From NCBI GenBank assembly GCA_012064415.1, contig SSNU01000247.1:607202-671201 (forward strand): a stretch of DNA of 64,000 nt, written 5' to 3'. Position numbers and translations under genes: made by a program. This stretch comes from Gyrodactylus bullatarudis (lineage: Eukaryota > Platyhelminthes > Monogenea > Gyrodactylidea > Gyrodactylidae). Shown here one piece after another: positions 1-10,568 of the stretch. The notes under the pieces were generated by a model that saw only the letters and a program-made list of their open reading frames with translations, made no database searches and was not told the DNA's origin. The number at the start of each line of letters is the position of its first letter. Position 1 is the stretch's first letter.

Positions 1-16
1 AATCACCACAGGTCAA

Positions 17-149
17 TGTTAAAGCCATCAATAAATAAATCCTGGAGAGAAGTAATGGTGAGGGAGACAAATCTGGATACATCCGTGGTGTAGTGTGGTA
101 TCAAAGCATCATATGGACGGAAATCATAGCGGGAAAAGATTAATTTTAA
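17..149 (-). CDS. Possible terminal exon of an unrecognised gene
   Basis: On the minus strand a plausible acceptor (..TTAG) near 150 opens a frame of about 44 codons that ends in TGA at about 17. It contains RYDFRPYDALIPHYTTD and SLQDLFIDGFNIDLW. The stretch is GC-richer than its AT-rich surroundings, as real exons here are. I do not recognise the product, and the upstream part of the gene was not found. It could be the last exon of a gene whose other exons are missed, or chance. The interval from 150 to 417 shows nothing else. Confidence 0.25.
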
Positions 150-417
150 TATCTAACTTAGACTTTAAGTTGGACTAAGTTATTCAGTTTGTTTATCAAA
201 ATAATCTAAAATATTATTTTATTTATTTCAATAGATTCATTTTTGCTGAGATTTTAGATTTTTAAAAATCATTTTCAATAAGTTTAATAGCTTTATTAAA
301 TAATAACAGCACAAACTGTAATACATAATTTTGTAATATACATATCCATGAAAGAATATTATTGTCTTAAAGTTAGATTCTATAATCAAAATTCCTTAAC
401 TTCTCATGATTGACGAT

Positions 418-1194
418 TCATTTTTGACGAGCTTTTATTGCTAAAATCCCTCCAGCAATCTAAAAATATCAAGTAAAAAATTTACTTGAATGAAGCTAAA
501 AAGAAGACAAAATGTTCCCGAATAACGAAATGTTTTGGAAACATGAGGCTTGATAATATCCCAACACAAACGATCGCATTTACATGGTTCATGAATACTA
601 CCATTTTCTTTACAGCAAAAAGAATTTGAATTATCACAGCATTCAAGCTAAAAATTAAAATTTTACATATTTCTAACCTTAACCAAATCACAAGGAGGCG
701 ATGACATCTTATTCCATCTATAAAGGTCTGTACGTTCAAATCCACAACAGTTCAGATTTCTCATCAAATCTAACTTTGTCACGTTTTTACTTTCAGCCCA
801 AGCTTTTGAAATAATTTCATGTTGTTGCTGAATTTGCAGAGAGAGGCAAGCACAGCCAATTGAAAATTGTATGATAAAAATGAAGAATAAAACTATAATG
901 TACTAAAAATGTCAAAGAATTTCATGAATTTACAAAGAATAGGATAGCTGGACTGTTTCTAATAGTGCCAATAAGTCCAAGAATAGCGAAAAAAATTAGA
1001 AATATTCCACAAATTAGAATTCCAGTAACCACACCAAAACTTGCAATATAGGAGTTTATCTTAGAATACACTGCAATAGCTATCAGAAATATGCCAGCTA
1101 CCTTTAAATCTATGAAAATATCTCTTACTATAAAAAAAAGATTCAATATATTTAATAATATTTTCGAGACATTTGTGCTTCTGTAATTTTCCAT
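418..1194 (-). CDS. Tetraspanin
   Basis: A four-transmembrane scaffold protein of plasma or endosomal membranes. Joining exons across introns of 26-31 bases gives about 230 residues. TM1 is near residues 10-35 (split by a 27-base, frame-neutral intron), TM2 near 50-75 and TM3 starts with YIIVLFFIFIIQFS. A large extracellular loop follows with the hallmark Cys-Cys-Gly (NLNCCGFE) and further Cys pairs (LECCD, SFCCKE, PCKCD). TM4 is near the C-terminus, ending in AGGILAIKARQK. The start codon at 1194 precedes TM1 by ten residues, as is usual in the family. It lies 326 bp beyond the VPS35 stop on the same strand. Family assignment is firm; the subgroup is not. Confidence 0.88.
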
Positions 1195-1520
1195 TAGCTA
1201 CCCTCAAGAGTTGATTGAAGTTAATTAATTTAAACGTTATTTTTATTACCATGAATCCGATTTTAAAATTGTTTTACTGATTCAGAAGAACTTTTTCAAG
1301 TTTAATTTTGAGACTCAGTAAGTTTTACTCATTAAGTTTCTTAACCTAGTACGAGGTCTATTATATATAGACTGTAGACTTTGTACACCATCGTATCCAT
1401 ATTACCTATTGAAACTCTCAGGAGAAAAATTCATATTTTCATTCTAAGTAATTTATTCAATAATTCAAAAACAGGGAAAATTAAAAATCACAAATTATAA
1501 ATCATATTAAATAATCAATT
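1195..1520. other. Intergenic spacer, tetraspanin to VPS35
   Basis: 326 bp of AT-rich sequence between the tetraspanin start and the VPS35 stop, both on the minus strand. It must hold the VPS35 3' end and the tetraspanin promoter. I see no further coding sequence. Confidence 0.5.
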
Positions 1521-4500
1521 TCACATTTTAAGAATATTTTCGTGATTGTCAATTCCTTTAAAAAGCTCTGGATTCTCCTCTTGCTTGAGTTTAATAAAAC
1601 TGAGTGTATTCTGTAGATACCTTATGTTAATTATAGTAGATGAGTCCATTTCGCATTGCATGATCAATTTGAATACTTTGAGAATTAGTTGATTAATAAA
1701 TTCACCATCAGTTGTTGGATCGAATTCATTCATTTTGTAGTTTAAATATAAATTCAGAACATCAATTTTGAGCTGTACTTGAACGGAAGCTCCCATACAC
1801 TCGTCAGAAATTGTGAGGGCTTTTTGCATTAGAGAATTTATTTGTTCATCATCTCTTATCTTCTGTGGAAAATTAATAAATAAAGAGATAATTCAAATTA
1901 TGAGAAAATTGAAAAGCCGAGAATAATCTTTTAAAATTGGAATGATTCTGTGCATTCTAAAAGTCAGAAAACTTACATATTCACGATGCTTTTCATCGTC
2001 TAATCCATAGTCCCAGTAAAGTTTACTGGTCAACAAAATAGCCTTTGCTTGATCTAATTTTCTGAGAAGGTGATTTGAAGCACGATAACATTGCTTTCTG
2101 AGAACATTGAAGCTTTCCTCATCAAGATTGCGTATCATCTTCAATGCAGATATAATGGAAGTAATTGCCCCGTTTTGAGCTTTACTATCGATGCCTCCAT
2201 CTTCACTCAAGACAATAGAATGGGAAATAAACTCATAGACTAGTGTGCTTCGTTTTGCAAATTCAATTTCATCAATTCGTATGGCAGTATCGAGGAGTAG
2301 ACGTATGCTGGTCTCGAGAACATGTGCGTTAATAAGACGTTTTATGCAGGTATGTATGAGTGTAATCGTCTTACAAATATTGTTCTGCCAAGCTTCAACT
2401 TCCTTGTCAGAAATCTTCTCTTCTTGATGTATTTTATTGAAGTGGGAAAGATTATTGTTAAGCTAGAAGGGAAAATATTATCAAAAATTTTTGATCTCAA
2501 AAAGTTTTCGAAATAATTCGAATGAGAAATTACCTGGAATATAATGGCTGGAAAGGCATTCGAAACGACTAAATCAGCCTCGGGAATGTTCGTTTGTAAC
2601 AATAATTTTTCCTTGATCTCTTTCTTTGTGTTATTATTCATGGAAAATTGTATAAGGCTAGAAGTGGTCTTCTCTAAGAATTCGTAATTCATAACACATT
2701 CCTCGTGGGTAGTGGGCTCATGCACACCGATCAGGTGGATGCAACCCGAAATAAGGGCCATCTCTTCAACTTGAAGATCGTCATCTTCATCAATTCTTTG
2801 GGTCATCTGGTAATAGCCATAATCAGAAGAGACTAATATACCAATGAGATTGAGTAGGCCGTCCAGTTGACAGTCTGTCACTATCCGTGACTCATTCACT
2901 ACAAGAATTAAAACCATTGACTTTTAATTTATTATTAATGCATACATGTATGAATTTAAAACGTGAATATAAATTTTATTTGGCTATCGATCACTAGTAA
3001 TTGAATGCCAGATTAATAATATTTGACACAGCGATACCTGGCTATATAGGTTGCTGGACTAATCTTGTAGGCAAATTTTGAACAGGTGCCTCTAAAGTAA
3101 TGTCTAACCCTGTCGCAAATCTATTAGGGTATCTAATTTTCAAGCGCCAAAATGAATTTAGCTAAACGCGAGAACTTGATTTGATAAGAGTAATTTAAAA
3201 TTTAATTTCAATATTAGGAACTGAACTAAGCAAAAAGTTATGAATTTATGCAATTATAGAAGCAATTTTATTGGATCATTTAGTCATCAGGTAAAAGATT
3301 TTAGGCGCTAAAGAAGAAATAACTATCATCAGACTTACCATCTTTAGATATTTTTGAATCAAAATGATTTTTTTCCCGGAATATTTTCATTATCTGCATG
3401 GCATAATGCCGCTTTGAAGTCTTTGGATCCAATAAATTCACAAGTGATGAATAACCGGGCATTTTGAAAATATCATTAACTGAACAGAGAGAGGTTAGTG
3501 GAATGTGCAAGCTGGCGGAGCATCTGCCTGCAAGAATATTCTTTTGGTCGGAAAGCTGACCAATAGGACCACCATCAAGAGGCAACTTTAATAGGGCAAT
3601 GACATCTTTGGTCAGGGCTGAGTGAGATTTGAGGCTAGAAGAAAATTGAAGAAGATTTAATATTTTGTCTGGTAGAAAAATCAATGAAATTAATTCAATA
3701 GGAAAATAAAGTATATATTATATATGCGAAGAGAATAAGTTTGATCAGAATAAGTAGAGTGAAGATGGGTGAAACAGCAGAAGAAACATTAGCAAAGGAG
3801 CCAGATCTTTTTGACCTGAACTCTGTCATAAAGAATTGGGCTCTGAAATTGTTCGTTACAACTGCCACTAAGGAACAGTCCAAAATACCCGACGACAGCC
3901 TCGTCTTAAACACCGACTGGTCAAGAGTAGTCATTGTGAGAGAAGAGCCAGAATATCATGTTAAGAATCCAGCCAAAATTGCTGGCTGCCAGACCTTATT
4001 CAGCACCAAGTTCACCAACAAATCAGACCTGGAACAAACCTATTCAATTCAGGTTGACAGATCTACCACATCGACTGCTGAGGTGGAAATCTTCAAGGGT
4101 TACACCACGAGCAAGGAGTGCGGCTTCGCACTGAAACTTCCGAATGAAGTGGTCGAGGCCAATGTGGGATTCCAGCGTATTGTCGAGTTATCCAATGCCA
4201 AGAGGCAAGCCGTGGACGAGCAGCTCTCCTGGGGTATCAACTCCACTGTTGTTGTCAAACCAAGACATATGGCCGAAGCTGAAGTGAGTGAAAAGCCTAA
4301 TATATCCTAAAGTAAATTTAATCAAGAATTATCGCCAGGTAAAGATTGAAGAAGAGGAACGCTCCACAGAGTTTACAGCAATCACTTCCCTCCGGGGACC
4401 AATCAGAGTTGTCTTTACAGACTCATCAAAGAACAATTCCTTCGTGAAGATGGTCGAGGGTGATATTGGAACTATAATTAACAACTTCAAGAGCGTCGGT

Positions 4501-6126
4501 ATGCCCACCCTGACTGAAGATAAGCCGAGAGTATGGACAGAAAAATCATCAACAAACGGACGCCTAGTCGCCTTCCTCGAAATGCAGGGCAAATGCAAGT
4601 TTCGCTATGGAATCAAACAATTAGTGGAAGTATCTCAGTGTCCTATTTAGTTTCTTTTTATTAATCGATTCTATTTTATTCCATTGAAATTAATTTTTCA
4701 GTCAATGACTCACCATTCAAATCCGATTTTTTTAAGGAAAATTGCGGCACAATTCAAGCAATAATCGACGTAGTAATGACTAGACTTGCCCTCTATGAGA
4801 TACATGGCCATTGAGGTCAAATGATGATAAATAATTGCAATGTCTGACGGATAGACACCTTCAAATTTTAACTGTTCTGGCTTGATGAACCAAAGTAGTT
4901 TTCCAATTTGTTGAGCTAAATAGGCAATGACAACGCGTTGATTTTTGTAGTCATCAGAATCAATTTTGAATGGCTTTTCTAGTACGTATTTCCATTCTGG
5001 ATCATCTATACTAGATAGTCCAATAAATTTTTTAGAAGGATCGGTAAGACCAAGATCTTGTTGGTTTTTTGTTTTGTTTGCAGCTATTAGACATAGTCTA
5101 TCAGTTAGTGAACAAACAATTTTGCGAATTTTAACTTCTGGAACCACTTCCATACAGGCCTGAAATATTTCATCCATAGTGGAAAGATGGAATTCATCTG
5201 GAAAAACTTGAGTTATTATCTCAAGGAGGTATTCTTGAGCCAATTTATCGTGACATTGTGTTATTTGAGTTATAATTTGTGGCAGGACAAACTTGGGAAT
5301 AAAATTATCAATAAATTACCTCTTTATAGCATTTGACATCTATTGATTCTAGTTGAGATAAACGATTTAGATTGGTTCCAACAAGAGTACAAAGTTCTTC
5401 CCTTTCTCTTTCTCGCTTCTGTTTTTCTTTTGATAGACCCTGGAACTGCATTCTCACCCATAATTTGTTCATTTCTATAAAGTTGGTTAGAATAAATCCG
5501 ATGCTGTCAAAAACATTCAAATCTTCCTCGTTTCGACTATCGGTTTGCCCAATAATTTTTTCAAATCTTTGACCCATACGGTCAGGAAGAAGACTTCTAT
5601 CAATCGATTGAAGCAGATATGCCCTGAGAAAAAGGCCTCGAATTGGATGCTGAGCTCCTCTACACATTTCGACAAGATCATGAAGAATTTCGATTTTAGA
5701 ATATTCGGAACACTTTAAATATGTAACACCAACTGTAATCAAAATGTAACTACGGTGTAAGATTAAAAGTTTAAAATTTACAGTCTAGGTATTAATTTCG
5801 GGGAATACTGCACAATTTCATACAAATTGGGAATTTTGTTTCCCTTCTTGAATTCATCGACAAGATTCATGCTTAAAATGTTTAACTTGTTACAAACTAT
5901 AATGACTAGAGAATATTAAAAATGAACAAACATAGTTCATAGTAGTCCTTTGGAGAAATTCCGGATATACACAGTTCTGAGCATATCTCTGTACAATATT
6001 TAAGAGCTTCCAATAAGTTTCCATTTTCCTTTCAATAAATTTAATAAATATTACGAGTTCATTCTGCATTTTTTTGGAATTGGAACTGATCCGATTGTCA
6101 CACTCCTCGATCACATGCGAAGTCAT
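1521..6126 (-). CDS. VPS35: VPS35, retromer cargo-recognition subunit
   Basis: Core subunit of retromer, which retrieves cargo from endosomes to the Golgi and plasma membrane. Colinear similarity to animal VPS35 runs through the whole gene: ISPKDYYEL and VDEFKKGNKIPNLYEIVQYS near the N-terminus; LVEMCRGAQHPIRGLFLRAY and FIEMNKLWVRMQFQGLSK; LAQEYLLEIITQVFPDEFHL; ALTKDVIALLKLPLDG; the C-terminal helical repeats with MQKALTISDECM. The start at 6126 opens a frame that continues through two 26-base introns. Most introns are 26-33 bases, but the one between about 4713 and 3635 is about 1.08 kb and encloses an unrelated gene on the opposite strand; another of about 0.4 kb ends near 2903. Estimated length is about 770-790 residues, normal for the family. 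It is divergent from CLN3 (390 bp between starts). Confidence 0.95.
3765..4650 (+). CDS. ETX/MTX2 (aerolysin-type) pore-forming protein, copy 1, nested in VPS35 intron
   Basis: Two exons (3765-4283 and 4339-4650, intron 55 bases) encode 276 residues with no evident signal peptide. The central part has the pattern of the ETX/MTX2 beta-pore-forming family: alternating Ser/Thr-rich strands (LEQTYSIQVDRSTTSTAEVE), a hydrophobic insertion-hairpin-like stretch, a second Ser/Thr-rich strand, then VKPRHMAEAEV, as in other members. Such proteins oligomerise and perforate membranes; eukaryotic relatives include natterin-like defence or venom proteins. Base composition is clearly GC-richer than neighbouring genes. 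The frame is intact, and the nucleotide sequence is identical to copy 2 as far as I compared it. A TATA-like run lies near 3712-3726. It lies antisense inside the 1.08 kb VPS35 intron. Family call by pattern only; a non-toxic or host-defence role is equally possible. Confidence 0.65.
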
Positions 6127-6516
6127 GATTGAAGGAAAATAATTCTTGAGTCTTATAGTCTTAGACTAATAGTCTAAATAGACAAATTGGGATTGTAACA
6201 AAACAAATTTTTAATTAAGAGTTTTAATTTTGTTAGTACAAATGTTGATTAGTTTCAATTCAATTTTGAAAACAATTTTAGTCAAAAAATTTTAGATCTT
6301 ACTTGTCTCTCTTCAAATATTTGATGGAAATTTAAATTCCCTGTGAATTTAACTCTTAATATAATTATTCATGGAATCATGATTGTTTTTTAACTAGGAC
6401 AACGAATGAATTATTTTTCAATTGTTATTAATTAAGCAACCAATGAAAATAAGTATTAGTTATATTTTTAGATTGATTTTACAACATTTTACTTTAGCTT
6501 GAAAACAGTATTCTAC
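6127..6516. promoter_or_regulatory. Divergent promoter region, VPS35 / CLN3
   Basis: 390 bp between two start codons pointing away from each other, so both 5' UTRs and promoters must lie here. It is very AT-rich, with an imperfect inverted repeat of GTCTTAGACTAATAGTCTAA near 6157-6176. I cannot define a core promoter. Confidence 0.45.
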
Positions 6517-7868
6517 ATGAACCAAGAAACGTCGTCTAGAAGAAATTTTATTGGATTTTGGTAGATTTTCTTTTCTAATTTTCTAGGATCATTGGTTTAG
6601 CAAATAATTTTCTTTATGTGGTTATTTTAAGTGGAGCTCTTGATTTGCTTTCCAAGCAATCAGAAGACAAAAATGCAGAAAAAATCAATAAAGTTGCAAA
6701 TTGCAAGGATTTAGGTACAGGGGCCATACTTACGGCTATTTCGGTACCCGGATTAATTTGCAAATTCATAGCACCTCTTTTCTTAAACCAATTCTCTTAT
6801 CAGTAAGTTATCTTTGATAATTCAAACAGTTTCAAATTTTTTATAACTACATTGGTTTCAATTCTGAGCATCATTGGAATAGTATATTCTGAAAGAGCTC
6901 TTATGATTATATTTGTTGCATTGGCTGGCGTATCTGTAAGTGTTGGTGGGCAGATTCAACTCTCGATGACCTCATTTTTCGACTTGAATGTTGTGTCAGC
7001 TTATTCCTCTGGAACTGGGGCAGCTGGGATATTGGGTGCATTCTTTTATGCTTACTTGACACAATATTATATGCCAGATAAAATTATTTTGCAATCAGCA
7101 CTCATTCCAATAATTGGATTTCTAAGGTAAATGTTTTTCGAATAGAATGAATTATTTAGCTACATCCTTTTGTTAGATAAGCCACAAATACCTCAATTCA
7201 ATTCCAAACTTTTAACAAAATGCTCGACTGAGAAGAATAGTAATAAAAATATTAACAGTCAAGAATCAATTAAGGTAGTTTATTATTTTATTGTAAATGT
7301 AGTTGATTTTGCCAACTATGCTGAATATATTTCTAGTGTACTTTTTTGAGTACTTCATTAACCAAACATTTGTAAGTTAATGTTCAGATGATCAATATTT
7401 TACTAGTTTGAATTAATTTTCTTTAAAAACACCTCAATCGCTTATAATGAACAATATAGATGGTATCAAACATTTTATCAAACAGGTGTTTTTATTGGAC
7501 GTTCCACCATACATTTTTATTACAACCCAAAGATTTATATGTTCTCAATAATTCAAGGATTAAATTTGATCATTTTTATCCTACAGTTAAATCATGAGTT
7601 CATTAATAGCATATATACCTTTTTTGCATGCATATTATTTGAAGGGTTGATTGGTGGATTGGCTTATGTGAATTCATTCCAGAAAATAACTCTAGAAGTA
7701 TGTTTCTTATTAACCAGATAATTTAAGGTACCGAAGAATATTTTGGAATTCAGTTTAGCTGTATGTACATGTGCAGATTCAGCAGGAATACTATTGGCGG
7801 GTATCTTATCCATGAGCATGCATGACAAAATATGCATAGGAATGATTAATAACACATTGTATTCATAG
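6517..7868 (+). CDS. CLN3: CLN3 / battenin lysosomal membrane protein
   Basis: Multi-pass endolysosomal membrane protein whose loss causes a neuronal ceroid lipofuscinosis in humans. The family signature starts at once: NFIGFW joined across a tiny intron to IIGLANNFLYVVILSGALD, matching the CLN3 first membrane segment. Later blocks also match colinearly: VSAYSSGTGAAGILGAFFYA, VYFFEYFINQTF, YNEQYRWYQTFYQTGVFIG, FEGLIGGLAYVNSFQKITLE, and CADSAGILLAGILSM near the C-terminus. About eight exons are separated by introns of roughly 27-50 bases. The hydrophilic loop near the middle is shorter than in vertebrates. The ATG at 6517 begins MNQETSSRRNF. It ends 39 bp from the convergent CCDC86 gene. Confidence 0.93.
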
Positions 7869-7907
7869 GATTTAATGAATTTATTATATTATCAAGGTGT
7901 TCATCTT

Positions 7908-8289
7908 TTATCGTTTTTCAATCATTCTGAGCTGAGATTTTTTCATTTTTCGTATTTTAGCTGGGTTGGAAATCTGAATTTGATCATTAAAATAAACTTA
8001 CAGGAACGACAACTTCAGATTTCTTTACATTAATCTGTTTGAGTTCTTGTCTTTTTTCTTCCTTTAAGCGTCTTGCTTCTTTCTTGTTTGCTCTAGCTTC
8101 TTTGCGAGCCTGGTCGATTTCTCTAAGTTTTGAAATACGCTTCTTGTCCTCACATCTTTTAGCATATGAAGTTTTTATACCTTTGGGCTGTTTATTTGCA
8201 GAAAAGGGCTGAGTTCTGACATTTTTCCACACTCTTCCGGATACACAACGCCCTCTAATAGGTAAAATATTTACATTAGCACTGTTCAT
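7908..8289 (-). CDS. CCDC86: CCDC86 / Cgr1-family nucleolar protein
   Basis: A small, strongly basic coiled-coil protein of the Cgr1/CCDC86 family, needed in yeast for 60S subunit pre-rRNA processing. Two exons split by a 28-base intron give about 117 residues. RGRCVSGRVWKNVRT at the N-terminus is the conserved Cgr1 start motif. A charged helix rich in Lys/Arg/Glu (EARANKKEARRLKEEKRQE) follows, and the C-terminus NPAKIRKMKKSQLRMIEKR is the family terminal block. It is close to yeast Cgr1 in length and lacks the long N-terminal extension of vertebrate CCDC86. It shares a 101 bp divergent spacer with DDX52. Confidence 0.88.
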
Positions 8290-8390
8290 TTAAATTTTCT
8301 TCAAAGTCTAACAACAAGTTATTTAACAAAATGATTTGAAATCCTGTTGGTTGTTTATAACTAACGGAATTATAAGTTTTTTCATGAGCA
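8290..8390. promoter_or_regulatory. Divergent promoter region, CCDC86 / DDX52
   Basis: Only 101 bp separate the two diverging start codons, so the genes must share promoter sequence. The spacer is AT-rich with no obvious TATA box at a fixed distance. Both products act in ribosome biogenesis. Confidence 0.45.
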
Positions 8391-10061
8391 ATGGACAATA
8401 ACTCTAAAAATGCCTTAATAGGATTTGATAATCTTAAATCTGAAAAGCTGCGTAACAATTTATATTCAAACAATTATCTAACACCTACAGAAATTCAGAG
8501 AAATACTTACCATAGTATTTTCAGTAGAAAATCAATTATTGTTGGGGCTCCCACTGGGTCAGGAAAGACTCTTGCATTCACAATCCCTATTATAGACCGG
8601 ATATCAAGTCAAATTAAAAAATTTCCTGGTTTACGGGCTCTTATCCTCGTTCCCACTTATGAACTGACTAAACAAATCTGGAGAGAATTTCTTAAATTAA
8701 CTCGAGAAATTTTCGACGCCAAGCAGTTATGTTTTATCAACAAATCTACTTTCAAATTACTTCAAAATCCTGACACTCTAAAGATCAAGAAATTAAAAGA
8801 TCAATTTGAAAACTGTAAAATTATTATTTCCAGTCCAGTTAGACTGATCAGATTGTTAAATTTGGATATTGTGAATCTTCAAAAGTAATATATCGTTTTT
8901 CTTTTTTATTTCATTTTAAGCTTATCCTATTTTGTTGTTGACGAATGTGATAAAATGATGGAAAGAGATATTGGATCTATTATAAAGAAAGACATAGAGT
9001 CTGCAAAACATGGAAACGGCAAGGATTTTTTCAATCAAATCGCTAATATTTTACTGACAGTTCATCAATGTCGTTCTGATAATTTTCATTCTATCAGTTT
9101 CTCTTTTTTCTCTGCAACCCCTGACAAAATGGAGAAAATGATTTCTTCGATTTTTCCCAATAACTGTGATATAAACTTTGAGTCAATCAATTTGAAAAAG
9201 TCGAATTTTAGTGGCAAAATCCACCAAGAACTCAAATTTTGTGCTAATGAACAAGGAAAGTTATATGAAATTACTTCACTCTTAAAGTCTCTAGACAAAA
9301 TAAAGTTTCCATGCTTGATATTTCTCGAATCTCGTGAGAGAGCCAAGGATATTCTCGAAGAGATTTCAGCAATGGAGATTCCTTTCAAGTTTTCAATGAT
9401 TTCCAGCTCTCAGTCCGAGAGTCAGGTAATTAAACATTTTCACTCTCTTTAGCGAGAAAAAATCATAAACTCTTTCCGAGAAGGTAGTGTAAATCTACTG
9501 ATTTGTACTGGCCTCATGGCTAGGGGAATCGATTTCAAGGTTTGGTTTTTATTGTCCTTATAGTCTTTTAGAATGTTTGTACAATTATAAATTATGATAT
9601 GCCAATAACAAGGGAAGATTACATCCACAAGGTTGGAAGGACTGGCCGATTTAACTCAACTGGCTATGCATTGACTCTATGGACTAACGCTGATATGCCG
9701 TACTTGAAGAATGTTCTCAACGTAGTAATGGAGAGTTCAGAGAAGAATAAGAAAAAATATCAAGAGCTCAGCGTTCTTGTTGACGCTTGGATAACTAAAA
9801 GGGCTGGTAAGATAAACAAGAAAAGAAGCCTTGACGAAATGAAAGACTTTCACGTTTCAAATCGACGGAGCGAGAGGAAATTTATGAAAAAGGCTCACAA
9901 AAAAATTTGCCTTGATCAAAATCAAGAGTGGGTTCTTTTGTTTTAATTATTAATTTTCTTTCAGGATTAGCTCATCCTTGAGGCCATGGGTTCCCAACCG
10001 TCTAAAGATTAAAGAGTTACCTTCCTCACGAAAGAAGACTATTGATCAGTCAAATGAATGA
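8391..10061 (+). CDS. DDX52: DDX52 / Rok1-type DEAD-box RNA helicase
   Basis: ATP-dependent RNA helicase of the Rok1/DDX52 group, involved in 18S pre-rRNA processing in the nucleolus. Domain 1 has the Q-motif region (YLTPTEIQ), Walker A APTGSGKT, motif Ia as PTYELT (usually PTRELA), motif II as DECD rather than DEAD (human DDX52 has DESD) and motif III SAT. Domain 2 has LICTGLMARGIDFK (motif V region) joined by an intron of about 32 bases to NVCTIINYD, then YIHKVGRTGR (motif VI). The C-terminal tail is basic and is completed by a last small exon ending at 10061. The start at 8391 gives a normal Q-motif distance but a short N-terminus compared with vertebrates. About 520 residues. Confidence 0.92.
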
Positions 10062-10568
10062 TTATCATCATCGTTATGATTAATAAAATTATCTTTTAAA
10101 AATGTACTTTTTGTTGAAATTACTTGAAAGTAGAATGGTTATAAATATTATTAGAATATCTTTAAAAAATAAAATCTTTGAGACTCTTGAACATATCTCT
10201 CACATCAAATTTCTTTAACAGATCATTTCATTGAGGAGAGTAAAAATTTATATTTTGATTAATAGAACAGTGATTATTTGACTGTAAACGTGAAGATCAT
10301 TCTGAAGAACATTAAAACTGAAGAGAGACCAAGTGACGTATCATCGAAAGAAATAATAGATACATGACAATGTCAGGACCGAAATATCTGGAAAAGGTTT
10401 ATTCGAATTAGATGTAAAATATATTTTATTAAAATCTTAAGTTTAGTCCTTAAAATAGAATTCGATAGAACCAATGAGATCGCTTAAAAAATTAGCCAAT
10501 CAGAAGTACACTAATGTCCGGAATAATATTTTTGAACATCGGATTATATTAGTTAAAAGCGCTTCAAG
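10062..10568. other. Intergenic region upstream of pore-former copy 2
   Basis: 507 bp of AT-rich sequence between the DDX52 stop and the second pore-former start. A TATATTA run lies about 24 bp before the ATG. Its sequence is unrelated to the region upstream of copy 1: identity starts only three bases before the ATG. No coding sequence seen. Confidence 0.5.

Noticed and set aside
4329..4598. Open frames antisense to the pore-former (repeated at 11133-11402)
   Set aside because: Shadow of the GC-richer coding strand; the sense frame carries the family pattern and splice sites.
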